From Valencia hispanica (lineage: Eukaryota; Chordata; Actinopteri; Cyprinodontiformes; Valenciidae), in contig OY747703.1 in NCBI GenBank assembly GCA_963556495.2, positions 34,025,296 through 34,089,295 of the forward strand: DNA of 64,000 nucleotides, given 5' to 3'. Under the pieces are notes generated by a model. It saw only the letters and a program-made list of their open reading frames with translations. It was not told the DNA's origin and did no database searches. The first letter of the stretch is position 1. Each line of letters begins with the position of its first letter. Below, one piece after another: positions 32,706-43,555 of this stretch. A program made the position numbers and the translations under genes.

Positions 32706-34507
32706 TTAGAGATTAATTGTATTAATGTGTGCATCAGGTTTTAAATTTTAATGTAAAAGAGCTTCTGGGCAGTTCCTGATTAATGCTGATGTGCATATTT
32801 CGCTTATGAGGCAGAGCTTTTTATGGCAGCTATTAATTACATAGGTTGCACTAAGTTTCTGTAAGCCGCAGTGCTTTTCTGCATCATTGAGTTCCCCCCT
32901 AAGTCAAAATCATTGCTCTGGCATGCATGTGTGCCCAGTGCAATCTACCCAAAAGAAAACTACACCAATCACACAGTAAACCTGTATGAAAAGGTCGAGA
33001 CAAAAAAACAACTAGAATGAAACTAAAAGGCTCTGAAGTAATTCCTAAAATATGCTGCATATTAAAATTTTGTTTGAAAGACACAGCCTATAATTTTTTT
33101 TATCACTCTTCAGAAAACATCAATCGTTTCGGCTAAAATCTTTAATTAGACAGCTAAAACAGCTTAAAGACGTGTTCAATCTGCAGCCAGAAAAAACACA
33201 AATAAATGCCAAAAACCTAGCTGTAGAAGCCAGATGTACTTGGACTGATTTAAACAAACCCAGGACATCAATGTTTAGACTTTTTGTGTCCTGACTCCTT
33301 TCAGCATATTTTAGCATCTCATCTCCTTGCCTTACCCCCCCCCAAAACAAAGAACAAAATAAACAGTCAGATTCCCACTTACCTAGATGTAACGGAACCT
33401 CTGGCTTCAGTGATGGGCCACGGAATCTCATTTACATTTCTTTGAATGTAAAACACTGATTTGCAGAAGACAGATTACTTCCCTAAAGTCATGTTTATTT
33501 TGACCTGCAATTAAGCAGAACAAAACAGATTTTCTTTTATTCCGAGTGGTATGAGTGCGTGTATGCCCAATAGAGCAAGAAAGACTTTCAAGTGATGATT
33601 TCAAAAGACAGCATGGATGTCCAAGGGGTTTGCTCTGCTCAATTACCTTTTGGATCAGGAATTGTCTCCCAGGTCTCCATCTTTGTCCCTGATCCAACAA
33701 GGACAGTCATCAAAGGAACAGTTCAAATAGCCAGACTATGAGAAGAGGAACACATTTTATACAAAGTGAAAGAATCACACACATACGTATACTCTTGCAC
33801 AAAGCTTAAATTGTGGGGCTTGGCGCTCTAACTATGTAATTGTGGACAAGAACATCTTTTTTTCAAAATAGACCAGTTTGTGAAGAAAAAGATAGGCATG
33901 ATACTAAAGTGACATGAAACCATTTTTATTTCTGTTTTTTTTTTTTTTCATTGTCCTTACAGTAGTTTCAGATCGCCCTCCCTCCCCAAAGACGGAAGTG
34001 ATTTAACCACAGAGAAAACTTCTGATTTTCTGGTAGGCGGCTCCGACACTGCACAAAGTGTAAGGTCTGCTACAGGCTGGGAGAAAAAAAACAAATTAAC
34101 CAGCCTCACTTAGTTCCCCTGCCTCTGTGCTGAAGATATGAATTTATTTGATCTTTCCACTTTATAAATCTAAATTATTACATAATGTACTTTAAAACAC
34201 TTGTTTAAACATCTACCAGCTCTCCTATGGTCTTTTCAATGTTACAGTCTTAGATCAACACAGCCTGGTAGCAGTGTACTTTTGCTTTGCATGGTCCCCA
34301 TCTGATGATGTGAATTTATTATGTTGCAATTCCATATTAGATTCTTGATGAACATCGGTTCTTGTTATTCATGATGGTATACTCTAAGTTATGTTGTTGT
34401 AAGCCATTTTAAAATCTTGCTCAATGTGCCTCTTTTGAACTTTGAGCACTTGCCCTTTAAAGCTCTCTGCCCGGCCCTGTCAGGGGGACATATGGAATAA
34501 CAAGGAC
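32706..34507. other. Spacer, nothing recognised
   Basis: There are open frames of up to about 100 codons on the minus strand (33120-33700) without recognisable domains, and poly-T near 33936-33949. No gene is supported. Confidence 0.4.
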
Positions 34508-34526
34508 CTTAATCATGGTGGATCAC

Positions 34527-34529
<3 letters not shown>

Positions 34530-34614
<85 letters not shown>
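34530..34614. repeat. (TA)n microsatellite
   Basis: About 85 bp of almost perfect TA repeat directly abut the left end of the Tc1-like element. They probably represent the TA-rich target into which it inserted. Apparent Tyr-Ile repeat frames on both strands are artefacts of the repeat. Confidence 0.95.
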
Positions 34615-34618
<4 letters not shown>

Positions 34619-36095
34619 GCTTGCAAAAGTATTCGGCCCCCTTGAACTTTTCCACATTTTGTCACATTACAGCCACAAACATGAATAAATTTTATTGGAA
34701 TTCCACGTGAAAGACCGATACAAAGTGGTGTACACATGAGAAGTGGAAAGAAAATCATACATGATTCCAAACAGTTTTTACAAATATATAACTGAAAAGT
34801 GGGGTGTGCGTAATTATTCAGCCCCCTTTGGTCTGAGTGCAGTCAGTTGCCCATAGACATTGTCTGATGAGTGCTAATGACTAAATAGAGTGCACCTGTG
34901 TGAAATCTAATGTCAGTACAAATACAGCTGCCCTGTGACAGCCTCAGAGGTTGTCTAAGAGAATGTTGGGAGCAACAACACCATGAAGTCCAAAGAACAC
35001 ACCAGACAAGTCAGGGATAAAGTTATTGAGAAATTTAAAGCAGGCTTAGGCTACAAAAAGATTTCCCAAGCCTTGAACATCCCACGGAGCACTGTTCAAG
35101 CGATCATTCAGAAATGGAAGAAGAATGGCACAACTGTAAACCTACCAAGACAAGGCCGTCCACCTAAACTCACAGGCCGAACAAGGAGAGCGCTGATCAG
35201 AAATGCAGCCAAGAGGCCCATGGTGACTCTGGACGAGCTGCAGAGATCTACAGCTCAGGTGGGGGAATCTGTCCATAGGACAACTATTAGTGGTGCACTG
35301 CACAAAGTTGGCCTTTACGGAAGAGTGGCAAGAAGAAAGCCATTGTTAAAGGAAAACCATAAGAAGTCCCGTTTGCAGTTTGCCACCAGCCATGTGGGGG
35401 ACACAGCAAACATGTGGAAGAAGGTGCTCTGGTCAGATGAGACCAAAATGGAACATTTTGGCCAAAATGCAAAACGCTATGTGTGGAGGAAAACTAACAC
35501 TGCACATCACTCTGAACACACCATCCCCACTGTCAAATATGGTGGTGGCAGCATCATGCTCTGGGGGTGCTTCTCTTCAGCAGGGACAGGGAAGCTGGTC
35601 AGAGTTGATGGGAAGCTGGATGGAGCCAAATACAGGGCAATCTTGGAAGAAAACCTCTTGGAGTCCGCAAAAGACTTGAGACTGGGGCGGAGGTTCACCT
35701 TCCAGCAGGACAACGACCCTAAACATAAAGCCAGGGCAACAATGGAATGGTTTAAAACAAAACATATCCATGTATTAGAATGGCCCAGTCAAAGTCCAGA
35801 TCTAAATCCAATCGAGAATCTGTGGCAAGATCTGAAAGCTGCTGTTCACAAACGCTGTCCATCTAATCTGACGGAGCTGGAGCTGTTTTGCAAAGAAGAA
35901 TGGGCAAGAATTTCAGTCTCTAGATGTGCAAAGCTGGTAGAGACATACCCTAAAAGACTGGCAGCTGGAACTGCAGCAAAAGGTGGTTCTACAAAGTATT
36001 GACTCAGGGGGCTGAATAATTACGGACACCCCACTTTTCAGTTATTTATTTGTAAAAAATGTTGGGAATCATGTATGATTTTCGTTCCACTTCTC
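34615..36095 (+). mobile_element. Tc1-like transposon with intact transposase, right end truncated
   Basis: The left terminal repeat is about 34615-34828 (agtggcttgcaaaagtattc to attcagcccc). The right repeat (36001-36095) mirrors only the inner part, from the attattcagccccc block to the aagtgg block, so the outer ~120 bp are missing. The transposase gene between is open. Without a complete right repeat the copy is probably immobile in cis. Confidence 0.85.
34983..36002 (+). CDS. Tc1-like DD34E transposase, complete 339-codon frame
   Basis: A cut-and-paste transposase of the Tc1/mariner superfamily, acting in the nucleus on the terminal repeats of its element and inserting at TA. N-terminal helix-turn-helix: FKAGLGYKKISQALNIPRST (about residues 15-45). 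A GRPPKL AT-hook-like linker and a second DNA-binding segment (GRTRRALIRNAAKRP) follow. The catalytic triad is Asp in LWSDETK, Asp in FQQDNDPKH and Glu in SPDLNPIENLW, with 34 residues between the second Asp and the Glu. The GGG box is KYGGGSIMLWGCF. The length is usual for the family and no stop or frameshift is seen. The start is the first ATG after the left repeat. The intact frame suggests a young copy, though one terminal repeat is damaged. Confidence 0.93.
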   Translation: MKSKEHTRQVRDKVIEKFKAGLGYKKISQALNIPRSTVQAIIQKWKKNGTTVNLPRQGRPPKLTGRTRRALIRNAAKRPMVTLDELQRSTAQVGESVHRTTISGALHKVGLYGRVARRKPLLKENHKKSRLQFATSHVGDTANMWKKVLWSDETKMEHFGQNAKRYVWRKTNTAHHSEHTIPTVKYGGGSIMLWGCFSSAGTGKLVRVDGKLDGAKYRAILEENLLESAKDLRLGRRFTFQQDNDPKHKARATMEWFKTKHIHVLEWPSQSPDLNPIENLWQDLKAAVHKRCPSNLTELELFCKEEWARISVSRCAKLVETYPKRLAAGTAAKGGSTKY

Positions 36096-36159
36096 AAGTG
36101 ATCCACCATGATTAAGAACAAACTCCAAAACAAGTCATTAAATCTAATACATTCTTAGA

Positions 36160-36290
36160 CCCCCACCAGAGTGTACCCTACCTCTCACCCACTGATTGTT
36201 GGAGATGGGCACCAGACCCCCCACAGCCCTGCACACATAAGTGGATTAAGATGAATAAGTGGACATAAGATTAATGATGGATGGACAAGA
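36160..36290. repeat. Teleost short interspersed repeat fragment
   Basis: 'gtgtaccctacctctcaccc', 'ttggagatgggcaccag' and 'gatggatgga' match the widespread fish repeat also found at 62958-63092. Confidence 0.6.
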
Positions 36291-37259
36291 ATTGTCACCA
36301 AGCAATAATTATTTTGCTTGCTAACAGTAAGTCACATAGTACAAACATTTTAAAAAGGTCTGTCTTTTCATAAAGCTTTCCACTGATATTAAGTGAAATT
36401 CTTGCTTTACACTCTTGCTTTATGTAAAGTGTGGAGCTCATTTTGGCAGTGTATTCTGGACTGTGAGCCATCATTTACACCCATATAGCCAGATGCCAGG
36501 TGTCACATCTTATCAAAACACAGCCGGTCACTCTTATACCCTAACCTCTACAAGCAGAACTGCAGGAGTTGAATGTCAGTTTCATTCTGTCCACAGACCT
36601 ATTTGACTCCTATATGATGATATGTTACTAGTTGCGTCTAGGTCTGAGTTACTCATTTTCAAGATTGGTGTCAAGAAAAGTGTTGTGAGGGTCCGATGGC
36701 CAAGGGACTGGGAATAGCTAAGGCTTTAGATAAAGGATTAACAGATGTGCTCATTCAGTGTTATCAGTGTTCATGACTTTATGACTTTATGACATTGCAC
36801 AACAAAGGACTTTACAAGGATGAAGCAATATCATGGTTCAGTGCCATCACACCTAGGGCTAGGCAAAGCAAAAGTACACAGATGCTTGAAGCAGAACACC
36901 AAAGAAAACATGTTGGAACACCAGAGATTAAACATGAATCATAAAAGGAAAAATGATGAGGGTTCATCTGATGCAAAACCTGAGTGAATGTTTCTACTGT
37001 TCAATCACTCTATTAGCACACCATTAAACGGTCTGTAACCTCTACCATAGAGGTCAAATTGAAGAGATATTCTAGGCAAAGCAGTGTTTGAAAAGGCTGC
37101 AGAAAAATAACCTTTGAGGATTAACAGTTATATTTATTAATAACTGTTTTAGGAATGTGGGAAATTATTAGAAGTTACATGCAAATGTTAAAACACACTC
37201 GGGGAGATCTGAGTTTAGTTTAGGAGCAGTAACTTGCACACAGAAGTAAAGTATGTCTC
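36291..37259. other. Spacer, nothing recognised
   Basis: AT-rich with only short open frames. No repeat family or gene signal is supported. Confidence 0.4.
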
Positions 37260-38190
37260 TACCATTTTCTAAAAGTACAGATGGAAAATGTAGCACATTC
37301 TTCTTTGCAAATTTCCTCAAACTCCATCATATTAGATAAATACTGTCCATAAACATTGTTTGATGTCTCACCACAGATAAAAAAATTTTTTTTATATATA
37401 TCTGGAATTTACCTGGGCTATTCCAACACAATGTATTTTGCCCTAAACCATTCTATGTAGCTCTGGCTGTTTATTTAGGCTCAACATCCTCCTGGAAGGT
37501 GAACCACAACCTTAGATATTCTTCCAGGATTGCCCTGTATTTTACTCCATCCATCTCTGACCAGCTTTCCTTTTCTTGCTAAAGAATGGTATGCCGACAT
37601 TATGCTGTGGGCATACTTTTCACAAAAGGCCAAAAAACTATCTGACCAGAGCAGCTTCCTTCACACATTTGCTGTATCCCCTACATGGCTTTTGGGAAAC
37701 AGCACACAGGACTCTGCTCTGAGACAAAAGCTTGTTTTGTACCCTAGTATCTGCTTTTAGCCTATCCCACAGCTTTTCTGTGACCCATCTGACAAGTTGG
37801 TTTATCTGATGCTATTTGTTCACATATGTTCTCTGAATTGGTGGACTTTCACATATAGGAAGATTGGCAACTGCCCTAAATGTCAACAACTTGAAAATAC
37901 ACTTTCTTTCTATAAAACGATGGACTTCAAATGGCTTAAGACAGATTAATGACCCTTTCCAGATTAAAATAAACTGTTTCTTTTCCAATGCTAGTGCTGA
38001 TGTACCTTCTTCTTGAAATTGTGTTAACACACCTTTATGCAAAAGTGGTCACAGTTGTTACTGGTGATGATGAGGAGGATTTGATTAGCAACATCTGGCT
38101 GTTACTTTTCCTCTTACACCCTACAAAAGTGGCAACAGTCTATTTAGTTTTTCACATCACTAATGAAAAAGCACAGAAATAGCTTGGTAT
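37260..38190 (-). pseudogene. Decayed Tc1-like transposon
   Basis: The plus strand reads 'actccatccatctctgaccagctttcc'-type words (37546-37572) and 'ttatgctgtgggcatac', 'tttgctgtatcccctacatg', 'ctatttgttcacatatgttc'. These are the reverse complement of the GGG box, the amino-terminal part and the 5' leader of Tc1-like elements. The frame is destroyed. Confidence 0.6.
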
Positions 38191-38274
38191 TCCTGCAGAA
38201 CAAAATGTTTAGGAATCAAATACTAGATTAACAGATATACTGATTACAAAGTTGCACATTTATTTCCTCATATT

Positions 38275-38595
38275 ATTGTGGATTGCATTTATATAGTGCT
38301 TTTAAAGACCCTCAAATAGTTGTATTACTGTAGTTGAATTACTTTACAACTCCATTATTCATTCACTCACTGGTGGAAGCAAACTAGTATTGTAGCCACA
38401 GCTGCCCTGGGGCTGACTGACAGAACAGGGGCTGCCATATCGCACCATTGGCCCCTCTGGCCAACACCAGTAGGGAAGGTAGGTGAAGTCTCTTGCCCAA
38501 GGACACAACGACATGTAGCAGGAGGAAGCAGGAATCAAACTCACAATTTCCTGGTCGCAGGCCAACAACTCTACCTCTGAGCCACAGCCGCCTTC
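38275..38595 (-). mobile_element. tRNA-derived SINE, minus strand
   Basis: On the minus strand, starting near 38595, the head ggcggctgtggctcagaggt supplies an A-box-like TGGCTCAGAGG. gagtttgattcct is a degenerate B box. The body ('ccttgggcaagagacttcac') and a tail with gcactatataaatgcaatcc follow. The layout is tRNA head, body and LINE-like tail. A second, shorter copy is at 58770-58958. Confidence 0.8.
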
Positions 38596-38599
38596 AATG

Positions 38600-39280
38600 T
38601 GAACAATGAAGACAATTACTACAGCCATTTTCAGACAGAAGTTCTGGAATATTTGCCGACAATTCCATCCGGTCTTTAATCGGAGTTGTGTTTTCAAACA
38701 CGTCACTTTTTCCCGGAACATTGCCTTTCGGCTGCTTTCACACAGCAAGAAATGTACCGGAGGATCCTGATGAATATCTGTGAGGTGGGGGGTGCGGGGG
38801 AGTAGGGGGGTTCTAGGTGGATATTACGTAAACTTAGTGTGGTGGGCATACGTCATTTACCCAAACAAATGCATTATTGCAAAGATGGTAGACGAAACTG
38901 CAGATCTACTCGCAGCGCTTGTCTTTGCGATGTGTACAATTTTGCGCACATGGAAACGCTTAAGAGAAATCGATGAAGAAGCTGAAAGGAAAATAATGAC
39001 ATTTATACGTCATCAATGTGTGCGCTCACAGCGTTCCCTGCCCCTCTCCCCTTTTCCCCACCGCCCCACACCCCTCCAGCTTTCGCGGAACATTACCTGA
39101 CTGTCTGAATGCAAACCCCTTACCGCGAAAAGTCCGCTCGTTACTAGGTCTTCAGCCGTAAAATTACCGGTAAAGGGTTTCCGGACAAAGTCCGGAAGAT
39201 TGCTTTCAGACACAAAAGGAAAAAAGATGAAGTCCGGAAAATTACCATTTTTCATGGCCTGTTTGAAAGGGGTATTATAT
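38600..39280. mobile_element. Putative CpG-rich miniature inverted-repeat element
   Basis: The left part (cattttcagacagaagttct, ccggaacattgcc) and the right part read backwards (caaacaggccatgaaaaatg, ttccggac, gtctgaaagcaa, tgttccgcg) share ordered 'ccgg'-containing words. GC content and CpG frequency are well above the surroundings. A short frame in the middle (MVDETADLLAALVFAMCTIL) is unassigned. The exact ends and class are uncertain (PIF/Harbinger-like is possible). Confidence 0.45.
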
Positions 39281-40165
39281 TTCTACAGGATACAAAGTCA
39301 ATCATTCTGGCTGATCTTCCGGAAATTGCAGAAACAGAAAAAATTCAACATAAAACTATAGCTAGGCATTTGTACCTTCAGAGTTGATCAGATACAAATA
39401 TCTTTTGAATAGCATGTTTTCAAGCAGCATGTTGAACTGAGGTCCCAAATGACTTAAAATAAATTACTGAGACAAAAAATAAAGGGGAAGAAAGAAAGAG
39501 GATGAAGAATAGAGGTAGGAAACTAAAAGTCAAGAGAGAGGGTGAGTTGAAAATACAAGAGAGGAAGGGGAACAAAGAAAACACAGGGAACTATCTAAGT
39601 CTGCCTCCATACCCACAGGACGGCAGAGAGAGGGGAAAAAAACTAACAAAACAAAAAAGGAACATCGACAAAACAAAACAAACATTGTGAACTAAGAATT
39701 ACACAACCACATCTCACAAAAATGGATATAGAAATACAACAACAACGTCACTGAAAGCTCATGGTACCAATTAATTAAGCTCTACTAATGATAATCTCAG
39801 CCCAAGAATATATCTGTTAACACTGGAGACCTCACACCTATGTGTGTGTGTGTGAGCATGCTGGTACATACAAGGTTTCTCCATAAGAGTGTTCAATAGC
39901 TGGTGTAAGCAGCCAAAAACAGATTTTTTTGCTTTTATCATTTAGCTTAAATTATACTTTAGACAACAGTCAACACTCATTTAAAAAAGAATAGTGATTC
40001 ACTTAGATTGATTTTTCTAATGATTGAGTAATTAATCATTAGACGAAGTGTTTTCTAACCTATTTCCGAGTATACCTTCACTTGTACAGTGGACCATACC
40101 AGGGGAAGACGGGAACCAAATAGGAGACCACAAGATTGGAAAAGGTGAAGATGAGGGGTTAACAC
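39281..40165. other. Spacer with a purine-rich tract
   Basis: The plus strand at 39480-39690 is strongly purine-rich (aagaaagaggatgaagaata and similar), followed by A-rich DNA and a short (TG)n at 39840-39853. No gene or family recognised. Confidence 0.4.
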
Positions 40166-40170
40166 CAGAG

Positions 40171-40593
40171 TGTTGCCCTTTTGCCTCTTTGTGTTTGTGC
40201 TTACATTTTCTTAAGTTAGTTGTTATGTTCTTTTCTTTCTTTTAATCCCTGGATCTCTACTTTGTTCATATTTTTTACCTTTCCTCAGCCTACCATCTGT
40301 TTTACATGTCTTGATTGCTCCCTGCTTTCCCTCTCCTAGGTGTTCGACTTATGTCAAATGTGCTCTCTCTGGTTCTCCCTGTCATTTTCCCCTCCCTCCT
40401 CGGTATTTAAACTGTCTTTCTTCAGTCTCACCTTGCTGGATCCTCCACCTATTTCCCCCCTCTCGTCATATTTCTCAGTGTGTTCCTCATATTCCAATGT
40501 AAGCTCCCTGTGTATTTTTCTCCTCATTAAACTTTTCTATTTCTCTGCTAGTTTGCTGCATTTGGGTCCACCTTTTCCAAAACACATGAAACA
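40171..40593 (+). mobile_element. Solo LTR 2 of the same T-rich family
   Basis: It begins TGTTGCCC and ends ...GAAACA, flanked by cagag (40166-40170) and cagaa (40594-40598), a 5 bp duplication with one change. It shares the ATTAAA signal (40527) and the gctgcatttgggtcc 3' section with 31878-32545. It is about 245 bp shorter and in the same orientation. Confidence 0.75.
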
Positions 40594-40599
40594 CAGAAA

Positions 40600-41148
40600 C
40601 CAGCCAGGAATGAGAGTAAGATAATAAGAAAGCAGAGTATTTGAGAATGTGGTAAATTTGTTAATTTATGCACTGACCGATTGATTTATCAACATTTGGA
40701 TATTAATGATCTCAATGATGTCTCATTTTTTGTTTTGTGCCATGGAATATATTTTTGTCAATTTTTAAAAATGTATGGTGTAGACATAACTGGCTGAGCT
40801 ATTAATGGGCACTTTTTTATTGCTCTGGAACATTAGAAAACGGTAAACATGCTGGCATGTTCGCTAATAAATTAAACAATATATGGATGTTATTTTATCA
40901 TTTTCACATAATATAATTCATCTGTTTGTTGAATACACATTTTAGAGTCAAATGACATGCTGTCCACTATGTGAAAAACCCTAAACACAGTTTAAGAAAA
41001 AATAAGCTCAAAAGTTTATATTTACATAAATGTAATTGAAAACACGATGAAGAAAAGTGCTGAATTTGTTACAATTTATATATGAAAAAGTGCCTTTATA
41101 CATTAGTACAAAAGTACATATACAACAAATTCATCTATTGTCTATATT
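40600..41148. other. AT-rich spacer, nothing recognised
   Basis: No gene or repeat family recognised between the solo LTR and the next interspersed repeat. Confidence 0.4.
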
Positions 41149-41425
41149 ACCTTGTCTGTCCAGGGTCCATCAGTCCATTATAGGGCATCAGTGTACATTT
41201 TTATTTGTGTATGTAACAACCATGCATACACACTCATAGGTCAGGGCAATTTTGGAGTAACCACTTAACTTAACAGACATGTTTTTGGACTGTGGGAGTA
41301 AGCCAGAGCACCCAGAGAGAACCTACACATGCTTAGGGAAAACATGCAAATTCCTTGCAGAAAGACCAAAGGCATGGACTTAAACCCACAACCTTCTTAA
41401 TGTAAGGCAACGATGCTAAACAAAT
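41149..41425. repeat. Teleost interspersed repeat (SINE or LINE tail type)
   Basis: 'catgtttttggactgtggga', 'gagcacccagagagaaccta', 'aaacatgcaaattccttgca' and 'cttaaacccacaaccttctt' are in the order of a very common vertebrate/fish interspersed repeat. This copy is diverged. Confidence 0.6.
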
Positions 41426-41675
41426 AACAACAAATACTGTGTTGTTTAATCAGCACTTTGGCCTTATCTTTGTAAAATATCTAGCCACAAAAATTTGTCT
41501 TAGTCATACAGATTTACAAACTTTTGTACACAAATATTAAAAAAAATCAACCAAAAACCACAGAGAAGCAAGACAGTTTCTTGTTCCAGCATTACATTTG
41601 AGAGTCAGTTAATAAAATATTCCATCAATGTATGTAACAAATGGGTAAAAAATAAACTATTTTATCTTGTTAGTA

Positions 41676-42740
41676 CAGGTGAAACTCGATAAATTTTAAT
41701 ATCGTGCAACTGTTCATTCAGTAATTCATCTTAAAAGGTGAAACTAATAAATGATATAGACTCACTACATGCAAAGCGAGATATTTCAAGCCTTTATTTG
41801 TTATAATTTTGATTTATTATCGCTTAAAGTTCATGAAAACCAAAAATTCAAAATCTCAGAAAATTCTGCATTGTTCAATCTCTTGTCTCTCATCTTTCTC
41901 TTGACCCATAGATTCTCTATGGGGTTCGGGTGAGTTTGCTGGCCAATCAAGCACAGTAATCCCACGGTCATTGAACCAGGTTATATATATATATGTTTTA
42001 TATACATATAAAATTTGCTGATTTTTTTTTTCTTTCTGTAGCCCAGGCAAGATCCATCTGACGTTTGTTTGTTTAGGACAGGCTTGAAATGAGGAATACA
42101 ACATTTGATGTGCGTGTCCAGGATCCGTTTGTGCGTGGTGCCTCTTGATGCACTAACTCCAGCCTCAGTCCACTCCTTGTGAAGGTCCAGAACACTTTTG
42201 AATGGTCTTTTTCTGAAAATTCTCTCCAGGCTGTGGTCATCCCTGCTGCTTGTGCACCTTTTTCTTCCAGACATTACCCTTCCACATAACTTTCTATTAA
42301 TGTGCTTTGATACAGCACTTTGGTAACATCCAACTTCTTTTGCAATCACCTTTTGAGGCTTTCCCTCCTTATGGAGGGTCTCAATGATGGTTTTCAGAAC
42401 AACTCTCAGGTCAGCAGTCTTCCCAAAGATTGTGATTCCTACTGAACCAGACTGAGAGACCATTTAAAGGCTCAGTAACCCTAGGTGTTTAAGATTAATT
42501 AACTGATTAGAGTGTGACACTTTGAGCCTAAAATACTGAACCCCTTTACAATATTCTAATTTTGAGATTTTGAATTTGGAGTTTTGATAAACCATAATCA
42601 TCAAAATGTTTAGAAATAAAGGCTTGAAATATCTCGCTTTTTATGTAATGATTATCTCATATATTAAGTTTCACCTTTTAAATTGATTCACTGAAATAAA
42701 TGAACTTTTGCATGATAATTAAATTTCAAGTTTCAAGTAT
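41676..42740 (-). mobile_element. Tc1-like transposon, internally deleted, minus strand
   Basis: The ends mirror each other: left caggtgaaactcgataaatt, 'gcgagatatttcaagccttt'; right 'aaggcttgaaatatctcgct', 'ttaagtttcaccttttaa'. A TA precedes the left end. The transposase on the minus strand keeps the DNA-binding half, but most of the catalytic domain is missing. Confidence 0.8.
41900..42463 (-). pseudogene. Tc1-like transposase, catalytic core deleted
   Basis: It begins MVSQSGSVGITIFGKTADLR and contains the helix-turn-helix KVIAKEVGCYQSAVSKHINR. After the CIPHFKPVLNK section the frame runs into an AT-rich tract (about 41983-42010), and then to GITVLDWPANSPEP in another frame. The segment with the first two catalytic Asp residues is lost. 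The Glu-box sequence is mutated (no intact DLNPIE). Confidence 0.8.
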
Positions 42741-43388
42741 GGTGGTTCAACACAGAGAGCTGTTTGGTGGAGGAACATTTTTAAGATTTCATTTGCTAAA
42801 AGGCCCTCATAAATACTGACAATGAATGCACGCAAGTTACCTTTTAAATGTCAGTAAAGGTTAAATGTTACATTTTTACATCAAGGTAACTGCAAACAGT
42901 GAGTGGACTCATTTCTTTGCTATAAATGTTAATACTGCTGTGGTGCACTGAGATTTGAATAGCATTAAAGCACAATTGATCTTTTTCTGTCTTTTTGACA
43001 TTTGGCTTTGAGCAGCACCACTAAAAACGTCTCATAGATTTCAGATAAACTTATATATAGAAATAATTCAATGATGAGCATATAAACTCCTTAAGCAGGA
43101 ATTCACAAGATCTTGATGGATAACATTCATTAATATCTGACTTGGGGAACAAGATGAGCTACATTTGTTTCACTCATCTGCTACTGGGATAGATCTTAGA
43201 AAGTCCCTACTTGAGGGACAGAGTTTAATCATGATGGAGCTCACACACAAGAGGTGATACAACTTACTTTGTCTCACAATTCATCATTTGATTAAACACT
43301 TAGGTCATTTCTGTCTCAGTCTTGACTTTGGTATTGAGTTATACGATCTCAAAAAACTGTGAAATGTTTTTTTTATGTTAATTGATGA
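42741..43388. other. Spacer, nothing recognised
   Basis: AT-rich, no gene or repeat family recognised. Confidence 0.4.
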
Positions 43389-43555
43389 ACATGTATATAG
43401 AAATACACACACGTGGTATACCCATGTATATAGAAATACAGACATGTGTATACCCATGTATATAGAAATACAGACATGTGTATACCCATGTATATAGAAA
43501 TACAGACATGTGTATACCCATGTATATGGAAATACAGACCTTTATTTACAAATAC
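43389..43555. repeat. 32 bp minisatellite, about five copies
   Basis: The unit is 32 bp (cccatgtatatagaaataca plus gacatgtgtata), with 'cccatg' at 43453 and 43485 giving the period. The outer units are slightly diverged. The minus-strand frame across it (43373-43573) is a repeat artefact. Confidence 0.9.

Larger units (their letters stand above)
34508..36116. repeat. 21 bp perfect inverted repeat flanking the Tc1-like element
   Basis: The arm at 34508-34528 (core aatcatggtggatcactt) is the exact reverse complement of 36096-36116. The left arm is separated from the element by the TA repeat. The right arm is joined directly to the truncated terminal repeat. A normal insertion would not give inverted flanks. 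Confidence 0.9.

Noticed and set aside
33120..33700. Two 90-103 codon minus-strand frames as possible exons
   Set aside because: No recognisable protein family, no convincing splice context, and composition like the surrounding non-coding DNA.
34442..34770. Frames with long Tyr-Ile repeats on both strands
   Set aside because: They are produced by the TA microsatellite and have no coding signal.
38359..38748. 129-codon minus-strand frame as a gene
   Set aside because: Most of it is the tRNA-derived SINE, and the rest is the adjacent miniature element.
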